The notes under the pieces are model-generated. The model did not search any database, was not told the origin of the DNA, and saw only the letters and a program-made list of their open reading frames with translations. This document shows positions 33,781-45,305 of a DNA stretch of 64,000 nucleotides, one piece after another; the first letter of the stretch is position 1, and each line of letters begins with the position of its first letter. Source of the DNA: an uncultured Methanobacterium sp. (GTDB taxonomy: Archaea > Methanobacteriota > Methanobacteria > Methanobacteriales > Methanobacteriaceae). The stretch covers positions 496,001-560,000 of the forward strand of contig NZ_OY762552.1 in NCBI RefSeq assembly GCF_963666025.1, in the 5' to 3' direction. A program made the translations under genes and the position numbers.

Positions 33781-34566
33781 GTGGGTTATTTAAAGTGCGA
33801 AAAATGTGGTGGGTATTACGAGTTACAAAAAGGGGAATCACCAAATGATTTTGAAACCTGCGAATGTGGGGGTAAATTAAAAAACATCGAAAGGCTTTCT
33901 GATATTAAACCAGATAAAAAAGATGTAAAAAAACCTGTTCAAAATACTGCTCCAAAAACCAAGGCCCCAAGTAGTAGTCCCAAACCCAAAAGAAAAAAAT
34001 ATTTGCTTATTGGTTTGGTGGTTGTAGTTATTGCTATTGTCTTAGTGGGAGGCTATTACGCTTACGGCTATTACCAGAACCAGAAGTTCGAAGATAACTT
34101 CAAATTACACTACCAAGCTGTAACTAATGGTAATAATTATTGGAACGAAACATTAAGCGATATGAATAAAACTTATACAACTCAACAGGGTTTTGATGAT
34201 TTAAAAAGTCAAGCGATTAATGATTCAGAGAAATCAATTGATTATACTAATAAATCACTCTATTACGAGCAAGAAATGGTAAAATACGCCCCTGATGATG
34301 TTCATAAGAAATATGCAGAAGCCTTATTAAAATACAATCAAAAAGCCCTAGAGAAAATGAAATTATTAAAGGAATATATTAATTTATTAACATACAAAGG
34401 TTTTTCAGATACTACCAGAGCTAATGAAATATCTAAACAATTGGATGACATTAACAAAGAGCTTGAAACATTGAATAATCAAAAGGACCAGATAAAGCTC
34501 CAAAATTCCAATCTTAACGAACAAATCGACCGTTTATCACAAGAAGCTGAAAAAGCTATTAATTAA
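33781..34566 (+). CDS. Zinc-ribbon membrane protein with extracellular coil
   Basis: A 261-residue protein: zinc ribbon (CEKCGGYYELQKGE...CECGGKL, about residues 6-36), a Lys/Pro-rich linker, one membrane segment (about 75-98) and an outside helical domain ending in a coiled coil (about 215-260). The start is GTG at 33781, chosen because GGGGAGGGG lies seven bases upstream and the ribbon begins at once, as in the sister proteins at 45306, 59213 and 60025. An ATG six codons earlier is the alternative. The role is unknown. Confidence 0.7.
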   Translation: MGYLKCEKCGGYYELQKGESPNDFETCECGGKLKNIERLSDIKPDKKDVKKPVQNTAPKTKAPSSSPKPKRKKYLLIGLVVVVIAIVLVGGYYAYGYYQNQKFEDNFKLHYQAVTNGNNYWNETLSDMNKTYTTQQGFDDLKSQAINDSEKSIDYTNKSLYYEQEMVKYAPDDVHKKYAEALLKYNQKALEKMKLLKEYINLLTYKGFSDTTRANEISKQLDDINKELETLNNQKDQIKLQNSNLNEQIDRLSQEAEKAIN

Positions 34567-34685
34567 TCATTCCTTTTTTTTATCGGATCTTCTAAAGAAT
34601 GTATGGACTGGAGGGGCTTTCATTAACTCAAAAAGATAAGCTTTTAAATTAATTATTTTATTTTATAGAGAGGGGGTCGAATAAT

Positions 34686-35534
34686 ATGAATCCGATCGAA
34701 CAAAATGCACTGTATATCTTGAAGATATTGGTAGAAATGGAAATAAATGGAGCATCAGGTAAAAAAATTAAAGAAGAAACTGATTTTGATGCTGAAACAA
34801 TTAACGATGCCATAGATTATTTAGAGGATTTAAATGCAGTAGATGTTTTAAAAGCCGTTGGCACAGCCCCATACAATTTTCATAGTGTTATAGTTACATC
34901 AAGAGGTAGATACTTATATTTTGAGATTTTTTCAGACCAACGCGGATCAATAATAGATGAACACTCTATAAGTGGATTTAATTCTATGAAATCCCTTCCA
35001 AAAAGACCGTTTAATATTTTAGGTTCTCCTTACGGCTTTACTGAGGATGATTGGGAATCTGCTACTTTAATGAAGAAAGATCAAAATCATTTAAACGTTG
35101 TTTTTGGTTTACAATATGAATCAAATTATTATAATACTGATCAGATCATTAAAGTAATGAAAGAACATTTTGGGGAATCAATTGTAAATTTTAACTCAAA
35201 AAATGATGATATGCAAGTGGAACTAACATTTGAAAAGTTAACTGCAGGATTTGGAGAACATTTATTCAATAACATTGCCCGAAAAATAATCGGTTCAGAT
35301 ATAGCTATTTTTGAAGTTTCTGATCATAACCCTAATGTTATGATAGAACTGGGAGTTGCATTGACGTGGGGAATAAGAGTTTTACCCCTAAGAAACAAAG
35401 ATAGTCCAATCATTCCTTCAGATATTTCTGGACACACTTGGATTGGTCATGAAAATTTGGGCAAGAATTTAGAAGACACAAATTTTCAAGAAAAATTGGA
35501 TTTAATGGTCGAAAGAACCATCCGAATGAAGTAA
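34686..35534 (+). CDS. Winged-helix protein with nucleotide-binding (deoxyribosyltransferase/TIR-like) domain
   Basis: A 282-residue protein. Residues about 5-80 are a winged helix (GASGKKIKEETDFDAETIND). Residues about 135-275 are a Rossmann-like domain with SDIAIFEVSDHNPNVMIELG, VALTWGIRVLPL and a C-terminal helix; the NPNVxxELG signature is typical of nucleoside 2-deoxyribosyltransferase-like and related nucleotide-sensing domains found in defence proteins. AGAGGGGGTC precedes the ATG. It could be a nucleotide-responsive regulator (inference). Confidence 0.65.
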   Translation: MNPIEQNALYILKILVEMEINGASGKKIKEETDFDAETINDAIDYLEDLNAVDVLKAVGTAPYNFHSVIVTSRGRYLYFEIFSDQRGSIIDEHSISGFNSMKSLPKRPFNILGSPYGFTEDDWESATLMKKDQNHLNVVFGLQYESNYYNTDQIIKVMKEHFGESIVNFNSKNDDMQVELTFEKLTAGFGEHLFNNIARKIIGSDIAIFEVSDHNPNVMIELGVALTWGIRVLPLRNKDSPIIPSDISGHTWIGHENLGKNLEDTNFQEKLDLMVERTIRMK

Positions 35535-35644
35535 ATTATATTAAATACCTGCAGATTATAATTTAATTAATATTGAGCACGTATTTATAAAATATGCTAT
35601 TGAATAATTCTTTAATAACCATAAAGCCGCCGGAGCCGGTTTTT

Positions 35645-36040
35645 ATAATTATCAATTATATCATTCCGGATTAAATACTTAACTATATGTCTGCAAAATA
35701 AATTTAAAAATCAATCCACAAGCAAGACCACATTATATGAATTTCTATTCTTCGAATCTATTTAAATGTTAAACAAAACTTTTTAATCACTTCATAAATT
35801 ATTAAAAAGAAATTTCTAGAAAATTCACACAATAGAGCAAAACTAAATAATTCAGTTTTTATGAATATAATGGCTACCTATTACTTTTTTGTTTATTTCT
35901 GCACAGATACATATCGAAAATAGAAAAAAATAGTTTATTCTTCTTTAGTTCCCATAATATTTTTCAATTTTTAAATCAAGTGTAAAATCAACTTTAAATA
36001 TGGCACATTTATTACACTTTACAATAATCAATCAGATTAT
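35645..36040. repeat. About 400-base direct repeat, left copy
   Basis: About 85-90% identical by eye to 39292-39690. Shared landmarks are GGATTAAATACTTAACTATA near the start, AAGACCACATTATATGAATT, TCTAGAAAATTCACA and TGGCACATTTATTA at the end. The two copies enclose the histidine-kinase gene. No gene is seen in 35535-36165. Confidence 0.8.
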
Positions 36041-36165
36041 TCATGTTAAATTATTTTGGGTAATATACGGTTTCAGTTTCCAGTTTAATAACTCTACAAA
36101 ATAATAAAAAAATTACAAAAAGATGCATATTTTTCATTATAGGAAGTTTCTCATATATGCTTCAA

Positions 36166-39141
<2,976 letters not shown>

Positions 39142-39291
39142 AGGAATAACCTGAAATAAGGTATGTTAATAATTACATTTGTATTTATGGAGACAAAAAA
39201 AGAAAAAAACCTTGAAATATTGAATAAATAAGTAACAATTTTTCCATATTCCTTATGTCAAAAATAGCTCTAAAAGAGGCACATTTAATAC

Positions 39292-39690
39292 AATTGATAA
39301 TTATCAATCAGATCATTCCTGATTAAATACTTAACTATATGTCTTCAAAATAAATTTAAAAAACAATCCACATGCAAGACCACATTATATGAATTTCTAT
39401 TCTTCGAATCTGTTTAAATGTTAAACAAAACTTTTGAATCACTTCATAAATTATTAAAAATAAATTTCTAGAAAATTCACAAAATAGAGCAAAACTAAAT
39501 AATTCCTTTTTTATGAATATAAGGGCTGCTTATTAATTTTTTGTTTATTCTTGCAGATTTACATGCCACAAAATAGAAAAAATAACCTATTCTTCTTTAT
39601 TTCTCAGAATATAATTTCAATTTTTAGATCAAGTGCAAAATCAACCTTAAATGTGGCACATTTATTATAATTGACAATTATCATTAAGGG
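39292..39690. repeat. About 400-base direct repeat, right copy
   Basis: Matches 35645-36040 in the same orientation. Both ends carry a sub-repeat of about 35 bases (GGCACATTTAnTA...AATTATCAATCAGATCATTC), so the sub-repeat occurs near 36000, 39278 and 39656 as well. The right end runs into the small orphan frame at 39665. Confidence 0.8.
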
Positions 39691-39835
39691 TACCTTGTGT
39701 CGTTATTATGAATCCTTTGGCAATTAATCCAGTTCTGTTCGCAGCCTGAGTAAGACCCAACATACTGGTTCCTGTCTCATCTGTAACAGCCCACTGGGCA
39801 AGTTCTATTTCCGTGGCATTAACAAGATGTTTCAT
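39665..39835 (-). pseudogene. Orphan gene fragment next to the repeat
   Basis: A 56-codon frame beginning MKHLVNATEIELAQWAVTDE and continuing GTSMLGLTQAANRTGLIAKG. It has backbone-like composition and looks like the C-terminal piece of a longer enzyme, but I do not recognise the parent. Its last codons lie inside the direct repeat, so the repeat has cut it. No ribosome site is visible. Confidence 0.35.
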
Positions 39836-39914
39836 TACTGGCCAGTGCTGTGGCCCACGGGTGTAAATAGTTTAGCAAGTATGAATGAACTTATCTTAAA
39901 TCACATGAAATGGC

Positions 39915-40121
39915 TTAATTACGAGCTTTCCAAAGTCCCTCTCTGCGATAATACCCATAAACGAAACCAAACACATAAATCAGGAAAATCACGACAGCAC
40001 CATAATACTCAAAAGTTGAGACAAATATTGTTTTGAGTAGAAAAGTATAGATTAGTATTATTCCAGAAAATACAATCAGGATCATGTAAACCAAAGGGCT
40101 GTAATAATTAAGCGGAATCAT
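39915..40121 (-). CDS. Small membrane protein (68 residues)
   Basis: A 68-residue protein with two membrane segments (about 8-30 and 37-55) and a basic end (YGYYRREGLWKARN). The hydrophobic pattern followed by a positively charged tail looks real, though no clear ribosome site precedes the ATG. It is divergent from the next gene, with only five bases between the starts. Unknown function. Confidence 0.5.
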   Translation of the reverse strand: MIPLNYYSPLVYMILIVFSGIILIYTFLLKTIFVSTFEYYGAVVIFLIYVFGFVYGYYRREGLWKARN

Positions 40122-40126
40122 CAGTG

Positions 40127-40516
40127 ATGTATTATGTATACCGAAATTTAAATGTAAAAAATCCTTTTAGTAAACCTTCAGATCCAGGAAGTTCAAATAA
40201 TGAACCGGTGGATGGTTCTTCATCAACTGGATCTTCGTCAATTGGATCAGCATCAGGAAGTTCAAGTGATGCCGTAGCAGGAAGTGCAGATGAATCCACA
40301 GATCCTAATGATGGAACACCTTTTTTACAAATATTCTTACAGTTCTTATTAATACTGGGAGACATATGCACAATTCTTTTCGTTATGGGATATGCTGAAA
40401 CTCTATTATGGGCAATTTTCACTGTTTGGGCGTTAATAGGATTCGGTGTATCATTATTCCTACTTTTTGAAATTGGAGTAATAGTACTAGGTTTAATTTT
40501 GATATTGTATATATAG
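40127..40516 (+). CDS. Small membrane protein with Ser/Gly-rich linker
   Basis: A 129-residue protein: a short N-terminal part, a low-complexity Ser/Gly/Asp linker (about 20-65) and two membrane segments (about 70-128). It uses ATG at 40127 (GTG one codon before is possible). The linker looks like a spacer. The function is unknown; it is followed by two more membrane genes on the same strand, which may form an operon. Confidence 0.5.
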   Translation: MYYVYRNLNVKNPFSKPSDPGSSNNEPVDGSSSTGSSSIGSASGSSSDAVAGSADESTDPNDGTPFLQIFLQFLLILGDICTILFVMGYAETLLWAIFTVWALIGFGVSLFLLFEIGVIVLGLILILYI

Positions 40517-40545
40517 AATATATACACGTTAAAAGGTTGAACATC

Positions 40546-41163
40546 ATGAAAACACATCAAATTAACCCAAGTAAAATGATGGGAGGATTATGTGCGTATA
40601 TAACGGAGTTAGATTCATTGCGACCTCCTTCAAGGTTTGGAGTTAGCTCTCAATCCTTTTCTGTGACAATGGAATTATTGTTGAAAGAACGACAAAAATC
40701 TTATTTTTTCAAAAATAATCCTGAAGTTAAACAGAAGATTTCAAGAGAGATGCGTGATTTTAGGACGGATACTAACGTTGATCCAAAAGAAATAAGACTG
40801 CCCAGTATTTTTTTGGCCATTGTCATATTTGTTACATTGGGAATACCGATTGGAATAGGCAGATTTTATTATCTCAGTATATTGCAAGGTTGTTTAATAA
40901 TAATACTAATTGGAATACCACTTATATATCTGGCTTTTTCATTTGCTATTATGAACCGAAGAAGAGTTTTAGGGGAAAGACACGATGAAGAGCTAAAAAG
41001 ATCAGTACAAATCTTAATTGACTTTGGAGTCCAATTTTGCAATGACAACAATTTAGATCCAGATATGTTCCTTATTAAATTACGTCATGATGATTATGAT
41101 GGTTTAATTTATGACAAAAAGGGACAGAATAATTTTGAGGGATATTTTAAAAATGAAACTTAA
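40546..41163 (+). CDS. Membrane protein, unknown
   Basis: A 205-residue protein with a soluble N-terminal part (HQINPSKMMGGLCAYITELD), two membrane segments (about 87-130) and a soluble C-terminal domain (LKRSVQILIDFGVQFCNDNN). ATG at 40546 is preferred to the upstream TTG at 40537, which overlaps the AAAGGTTG site. It overlaps the start of the next gene by 11 bases. I do not recognise it. Confidence 0.6.
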   Translation: MKTHQINPSKMMGGLCAYITELDSLRPPSRFGVSSQSFSVTMELLLKERQKSYFFKNNPEVKQKISREMRDFRTDTNVDPKEIRLPSIFLAIVIFVTLGIPIGIGRFYYLSILQGCLIIILIGIPLIYLAFSFAIMNRRRVLGERHDEELKRSVQILIDFGVQFCNDNNLDPDMFLIKLRHDDYDGLIYDKKGQNNFEGYFKNET

Positions 41164-41557
41164 TAAAAAGTTTATCATAGTAGTTTTAGCATTATTTTAT
41201 CTTATTGTTATTCAGAGAATAATTACTCTGTATCTTTTCCCAGATCTTGGTGTAAACTCCTCTCTAAGCCAACTACAGCAGCAAACGCTTTCTTATGCAA
41301 TGATTATAAAAATAATACTTCTTTTAATGGCTTTGATTATGATCCCAGTGTATCTTGTTTTAAAAAAGAATTTAAGAACCGCTGATCTTCCTGTCCCTAA
41401 AGAAATGATTATTATCTTAATTTTACTCATATCTGCAATTATTCCAATCACGGCATTGTTAAATATTTTCTTAACCGAAGACCTCTTATTTTCTTCAATA
41501 CTCATTATTTATGGTGTAATATTCACCACTGTAATTTACACAATAGAATTGGAATAA
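41153..41557 (+). CDS. Four-segment membrane protein, unknown
   Basis: A 134-residue protein with four membrane segments. ATG at 41153 (MKLNKKFIIVV) has GAGGGAT about nine bases upstream and a basic N-terminus right before the first segment. It overlaps the previous gene by 11 bases, so the pair is coupled. Unknown function. Confidence 0.6.
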   Translation: MKLNKKFIIVVLALFYLIVIQRIITLYLFPDLGVNSSLSQLQQQTLSYAMIIKIILLLMALIMIPVYLVLKKNLRTADLPVPKEMIIILILLISAIIPITALLNIFLTEDLLFSSILIIYGVIFTTVIYTIELE

Positions 41558-41559
41558 AA

Positions 41560-41649
41560 CGACATACCGATGACTTCATTAATGAATGTGAATGCGGAGG
41601 AAAACTCAAGTATTATAACAACATTGACTGGTTAAAAATGAATAAATAA
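41560..41649 (+). pseudogene. Zinc-ribbon remnant
   Basis: The frame reads TDDFINECECGGKLKYYNN and then stops. It matches the second half of the zinc ribbon found in the genes at 33781, 45306, 59213 and 60025, without the first Cys pair. It is a truncated relic of this expanded family. Confidence 0.6.
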
Positions 41650-41713
41650 ACATATCAATACTATTTTTCATAATACTATCCATAATCAGTCTGTACTTGT
41701 TAAAAAAAAGGGG

Positions 41714-41852
41714 GGAAGTATGCCTCCCGGACCCTATCTTTTAACTTGTGTCCCATCATATGCTCTCGGATTTCCCATGGCATTCCTGCATTTATTAACT
41801 GGGTGTTGTGAGAACTTCCGCATCATGTGGCTGGTTGCTTTGTTGAAGCCAT
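41714..41852 (-). pseudogene. Integrase tail remnant B
   Basis: Matches integrase codons about 266-312 (GHK and REAYF region; AAGTATGCCTCnCGGACCCT, CATCATATGCTC). One frame-breaking base is seen near ACTGGGTGTTGTGAG. It ends exactly where boundary element copy 2 begins, at the codons for the phrase GFxKATS. Confidence 0.8.
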
Positions 41853-41937
41853 CCTTAGGGGTGGTCTAAGTTTTTGATTGAATTTTTATTCGGAGAATAA
41901 ATGATTAGAATGAGTTTTGAGATTTGGGAATAGTTTA
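41853..41937. repeat. Hairpin boundary element, copy 2 (right half)
   Basis: Core CTTAG-GGGTGGT-CTAAG (arms 41854-41858 and 41866-41870), then TATTCGGAGAATAAATGATTA and GAGTTTTGAGATTTGGG as in copy 1. The left half is absent; the integrase tail takes its place. It lies just after the rsgA stop codon. Confidence 0.7.
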
Positions 41938-41942
41938 ATGAT

Positions 41943-42995
41943 TTAACGTTTCTTAACATTTTTAATCTCTTTGGTCATTTTCGCAATTTCTTTCCATCTC
42001 TTTTTTCCTGCAAGTTGAGGGTTTTTTTTCCTTTCAACAGCACGCATTTCTCTCTGTAATTTCCTGAAACTTTCTAACCTTTTTTCTGAGAGGGATTTGT
42101 CACTTATGGCTCTTTTAACTGCACATCCAGGTTCACTTTCATGCATACAATCTGAAAATTTACACTGCGTTTCAAGTTCGATAATATCACTGAAAAGATC
42201 CAGCATCCCTTCTCCAGCATCCCATAGCTGCAATTCCCGCATGCCCGGATTGTCTATAATTAAACCACCTTTTTCCAACATGATCAATTCCCTTTCAGTG
42301 GTAACATGCCTTCCCCTACTATCTTTTTCCCGTATTTCACCGATATTCTGTCTTTTATAACCTTCAAGGGCATTGATGAGTGTAGATTTCCCCACACCTG
42401 ATGACCCCAGTAATGCAACGGTTTTACCATATTTAAGGTAAGGTGATAATTGTTCTATGCCCTCATTGCGGGTTGCACTAATAGCAACCACATTTATCCC
42501 AGGTGCGATCTCCAGAACCTCATTTATTTTCTCATCTACATCTTTAGAAAGATCTGATTTATTCAGGATCACTACAGGCTCTGTTTTGCTTTCTTTAGCT
42601 ATGGCAAGGTATCTCTCTATCCTTCTTAAGTTAAAGTCCCGGTTAAGTGAGGTTACAATAAAAATGGTATCAATATTTGTGACAATAACTTGCTCTTCGG
42701 TAACTTTTCCTGCTTCTTTGCGAGAAAACTTGCTTTTTCGAGGAAGAATGGCATGTATAGTTACAGGCCCAACATTATCTTTAGATACAACTACCCAATC
42801 ACCTACAGCGGGAAGATTTCCATTTTGATGTAGGTTACCTGAAATTCTGGCACGAACCTCTCCATCTTTAGTATACACATTAAAACCATTTTTGTACACT
42901 GTTGAAACCCTTGCTGGTTCATATAATCCCACATACTCCCTAAAATGTTCCCCAAAAAAAGCATTCCATCCTAATTTTTTTAACAAATTATCCAA
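41943..42995 (-). CDS. rsgA: Ribosome small-subunit maturation GTPase
   Basis: A 350-residue circularly permuted GTPase: an N-terminal OB domain (about 20-95), G4 ILNKSD, then G1 GSSGVGKST and G3 DNPGM, and a C-terminal zinc-binding part (CKFSDCMHESEPGC). In bacteria RsgA checks late assembly of the 30S subunit. In archaea the gene is rare, so it was probably acquired from bacteria. The start is TTG (42995) with GGAG ten bases upstream. It lies between integrase tail C and boundary element 2, following the GNAT gene on the same strand. Confidence 0.9.
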   Translation of the reverse strand: MDNLLKKLGWNAFFGEHFREYVGLYEPARVSTVYKNGFNVYTKDGEVRARISGNLHQNGNLPAVGDWVVVSKDNVGPVTIHAILPRKSKFSRKEAGKVTEEQVIVTNIDTIFIVTSLNRDFNLRRIERYLAIAKESKTEPVVILNKSDLSKDVDEKINEVLEIAPGINVVAISATRNEGIEQLSPYLKYGKTVALLGSSGVGKSTLINALEGYKRQNIGEIREKDSRGRHVTTERELIMLEKGGLIIDNPGMRELQLWDAGEGMLDLFSDIIELETQCKFSDCMHESEPGCAVKRAISDKSLSEKRLESFRKLQREMRAVERKKNPQLAGKKRWKEIAKMTKEIKNVKKR

Positions 42996-43082
42996 TTAAA
43001 CACTCTCCAATACCTAACCAAACTCACCATATGCTACCTTAAAAACATTTAATTATAAAACAGGCATAAATCCACCAGGGTT

Positions 43083-43601
43083 CTATTCAACCTCAGTAAA
43101 CTCAGGTGCAAATGTTATTATCCCTTCAACACCATCCAGGGATCCAGGGACTAGCTCAAGCACCATGAAAGCCTCATCAGGAACAGGGAAGGGTGATTCC
43201 AGGCCTTTTTCCCTGGCGGAAGAGAAACCAAAACGCGGATAATAATTCGGATGTCCAATAACAATTATTGTTTTGTATCCCCTTGATTTGCATGCTTTAA
43301 GTCCTTCGATAATTAGGCTAGATCCTATCCCCTGTCGTTGTAAATCTGGCCTTACCGCCATCGGAGCAAGTGCAAGACCAACGAAGTCACCATTGGGAGG
43401 CTCCAGAGATATTTTAGTAAATAATATATGCCCAACAACTTCCCCCTCTTTCTCTGCTACTAATGAAAGTCCATTAACATAATTTTCAGACTCCCTAATC
43501 ATATCAACCAAACAAGATTCAGTTTCCTGTCCAAATGCAAGTCGGTTAATCTCAAAAATAGCTTTTCGATCAGCATCTTTTTCTGGACGACATTTAAACA
43601 T
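43083..43601 (-). CDS. GNAT family N-acetyltransferase
   Basis: A 172-residue YhbS-like acetyltransferase. The acetyl-CoA site is RPDLQRQGIGSSLI (about 91-104), with VVGHILFTKI before it and HPNYYPRFGFSSA after it, which are typical of the YhbS group. The substrate is unknown. GGAGAGG lies before the ATG. It is upstream of rsgA on the same strand by 87 bases, and the two probably form one unit. Confidence 0.85.
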   Translation of the reverse strand: MFKCRPEKDADRKAIFEINRLAFGQETESCLVDMIRESENYVNGLSLVAEKEGEVVGHILFTKISLEPPNGDFVGLALAPMAVRPDLQRQGIGSSLIIEGLKACKSRGYKTIIVIGHPNYYPRFGFSSAREKGLESPFPVPDEAFMVLELVPGSLDGVEGIITFAPEFTEVE

Positions 43602-43706
43602 TATAAAACGCCTCTCCTACTTTTAATATTTTTTTTGTCAAACACAACCAGTTAACAATATTCTTTATGAGACTACATCACTAAAGAGGTTAATGAAGTG
43701 CAAATC

Positions 43707-43838
43707 ATGGCCGATACGATAACTGCAACTACTACCATTTCAACAACTCAATTATTAATTGGTCTACTATTTTTTTTAGTAATTATATTGGCAATTATAT
43801 GGTTAATTAAAAGATATGTTAAAAAAAGTAAAAAATAG
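43707..43838 (+). CDS. 43-residue single-span membrane protein (copy 1)
   Basis: A tiny protein, MADTITATTTISTTQLLIGL and on, with a Thr-rich outer end, one membrane segment (about 16-34) and a basic tail (KRYVKKSKK). A sister of the same length lies at 46618-46749, with substitutions at about 13 of 43 sites, many conservative, which supports real coding. The function is unknown; the form recalls small membrane toxins or subunits. Confidence 0.6.
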   Translation: MADTITATTTISTTQLLIGLLFFLVIILAIIWLIKRYVKKSKK

Positions 43839-43879
43839 CAAAAAATTGGATAAAAGATTGAAATAAAACTGATTCAAAA

Positions 43880-43980
43880 AAATAACCCTAAAACTCACCT
43901 TTTAATTCTTTTAACTCCTTCTTCATCTCTGAGACTTCATCACATAACTTGCGGTTCTGTCTTTGTAGTTCCCTGAATTC
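43880..43980 (-). pseudogene. Integrase tail remnant C
   Basis: Matches the coiled-coil end and stop region of the integrase (CTCACCTTTTAATTCTTTT, CATCACATAACTT, TTCTGTCTTTGTAGTTC). It lies upstream of the GNAT-rsgA pair on the same strand. The remaining 44000-44145 holds no gene. Confidence 0.8.
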
Positions 43981-44145
43981 ATAAAATGTCGCAGTGAAAA
44001 CCTAGCGAAAATTTAAAGAATCTTCACAGGAATCATGTTTTACATGAAAAAAAGAAATAAAATCACTGTATTTTTACGGTACCTACAATTTTATCAATTA
44101 TTTCTCTGTTTTTATCAAATTTACTGGTTTTTGCACTGAAATGCA

Positions 44146-44661
44146 TTATATATAAACATGCCTATCTTTACCAGTTATAACCAGTAATGACTTGTATTCA
44201 TCAACAACGGAAAAAATAAATAAAAAAGCCCCTAGATTTTTCTCGGTATAAGTAATTTCATAAATAACATTTCCATTGATTGTTGTTTTAGAATCACTTA
44301 TAAATTCAGCTGAATTATAATTAATATTATTTTTAATACCTTCCAGAGTTGAATCTTTCAGACCCTCAATAGTGGCATTAGTAGATGAAGATAGATTATA
44401 TTGGGATACTTGTAAATTCACATTGTTAGGACTGTTAAAAACTCCAATAACATAAGGTGAATGACCATTAACCTCATTACTATCATTTGTGACATTAAAC
44501 CAGTCATTAGGATAATTGAAAGTTAAACCGTTCTGTGAAAATATTTGATCCAAATCTTGAGAATTTTGGTTAACATCTTGAGATGTTATACATCCTGATA
44601 GAAAAACAACACAAATTACAATTCCTAATAAGCCTATCTGCCAGAAATCACTATTTTCCAC
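44146..44661 (-). CDS. Putative lipoprotein, PsbP-like
   Basis: A 171-residue protein with a signal segment ending in the lipobox LSGC (about residues 21-24) and an outside domain with GLTFNYPNDWFNVTND, like the PsbP-like lipoproteins at 46812 and 61964 but distant. GTG at 44661 has GGTG six bases upstream and is preferred to upstream TTG/GTG codons. The role is unknown; small surface lipoproteins of this type are common in Methanobacterium. Confidence 0.6.
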   Translation of the reverse strand: MENSDFWQIGLLGIVICVVFLSGCITSQDVNQNSQDLDQIFSQNGLTFNYPNDWFNVTNDSNEVNGHSPYVIGVFNSPNNVNLQVSQYNLSSSTNATIEGLKDSTLEGIKNNINYNSAEFISDSKTTINGNVIYEITYTEKNLGAFLFIFSVVDEYKSLLVITGKDRHVYI

Positions 44662-44769
44662 ATCAAACACCAAAAAGTTTCAATTATTATGGTCATGTTG
44701 GACGAAAGTAATATAAAAACTTAATTTAAAAATAACCTAATTATAATATATTGATAAGGAAGTGATAAC

Positions 44770-45198
44770 ATCTTTGAAAGGAAATATATTTTGATTATAC
44801 TTGTTTTAGTAGTGATTGGAATATCAGGATGCGTTGATTCCGGAACTACAACTAATGATCAGACAGAAATGAATGTTGTTGTCTCAGAAACTATGGCACC
44901 TACTTTCCACAGAGGAGACATAGTAATTGTTACTAAAAATACAACTAATATTCAGATTGGAGATATAATTATTTATAATGCCACTTGGTTCCCAGATCCA
45001 GTAATCCACAGAGTTATTTCAATACAAAATGATTCCAATGGAAATATTCGTTATGAACTTAAAGGAGATAATAACCCTAAACCGGACCCGGAATTAGTAT
45101 CGCCAAATCAGATTACCTACAAAGTTGTAAATACAAATAATGGCCCACAAGTCATACCAAAATTGGGATATATAACACTTTGGCTTAGAGGATTATAA
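44770..45198 (+). CDS. Signal-peptidase-I-like lipoprotein, non-canonical start
   Basis: The mature part resembles archaeal type I signal peptidase: SETMAPTFHRGDIVIV, VIHRVISI and KGDNNPKPDPE. The usual catalytic Ser of SMxPT reads Thr (TMAPT). A lipobox-like GISGC lies at about residue 21. No ATG, GTG or TTG gives a normal signal peptide: the first is TTG at 44791, inside the hydrophobic segment. ATC at 44770, right after GGAAGTGAT, gives xFERKYILIILVL with the needed basic residues. I place the start there, with low certainty. It may be a pseudoenzyme. Confidence 0.55.
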   Translation: MFERKYILIILVLVVIGISGCVDSGTTTNDQTEMNVVVSETMAPTFHRGDIVIVTKNTTNIQIGDIIIYNATWFPDPVIHRVISIQNDSNGNIRYELKGDNNPKPDPELVSPNQITYKVVNTNNGPQVIPKLGYITLWLRGL

Positions 45199-45305
45199 CT
45201 AACTATATAGAGCGACCTAAAATACCCTGGAAACCACCAAAGGACAAAAACGGACGTCTAATAAATCAAATTAAGATTTAAAGAATATTATATGAGGTTT
45301 ACAGA

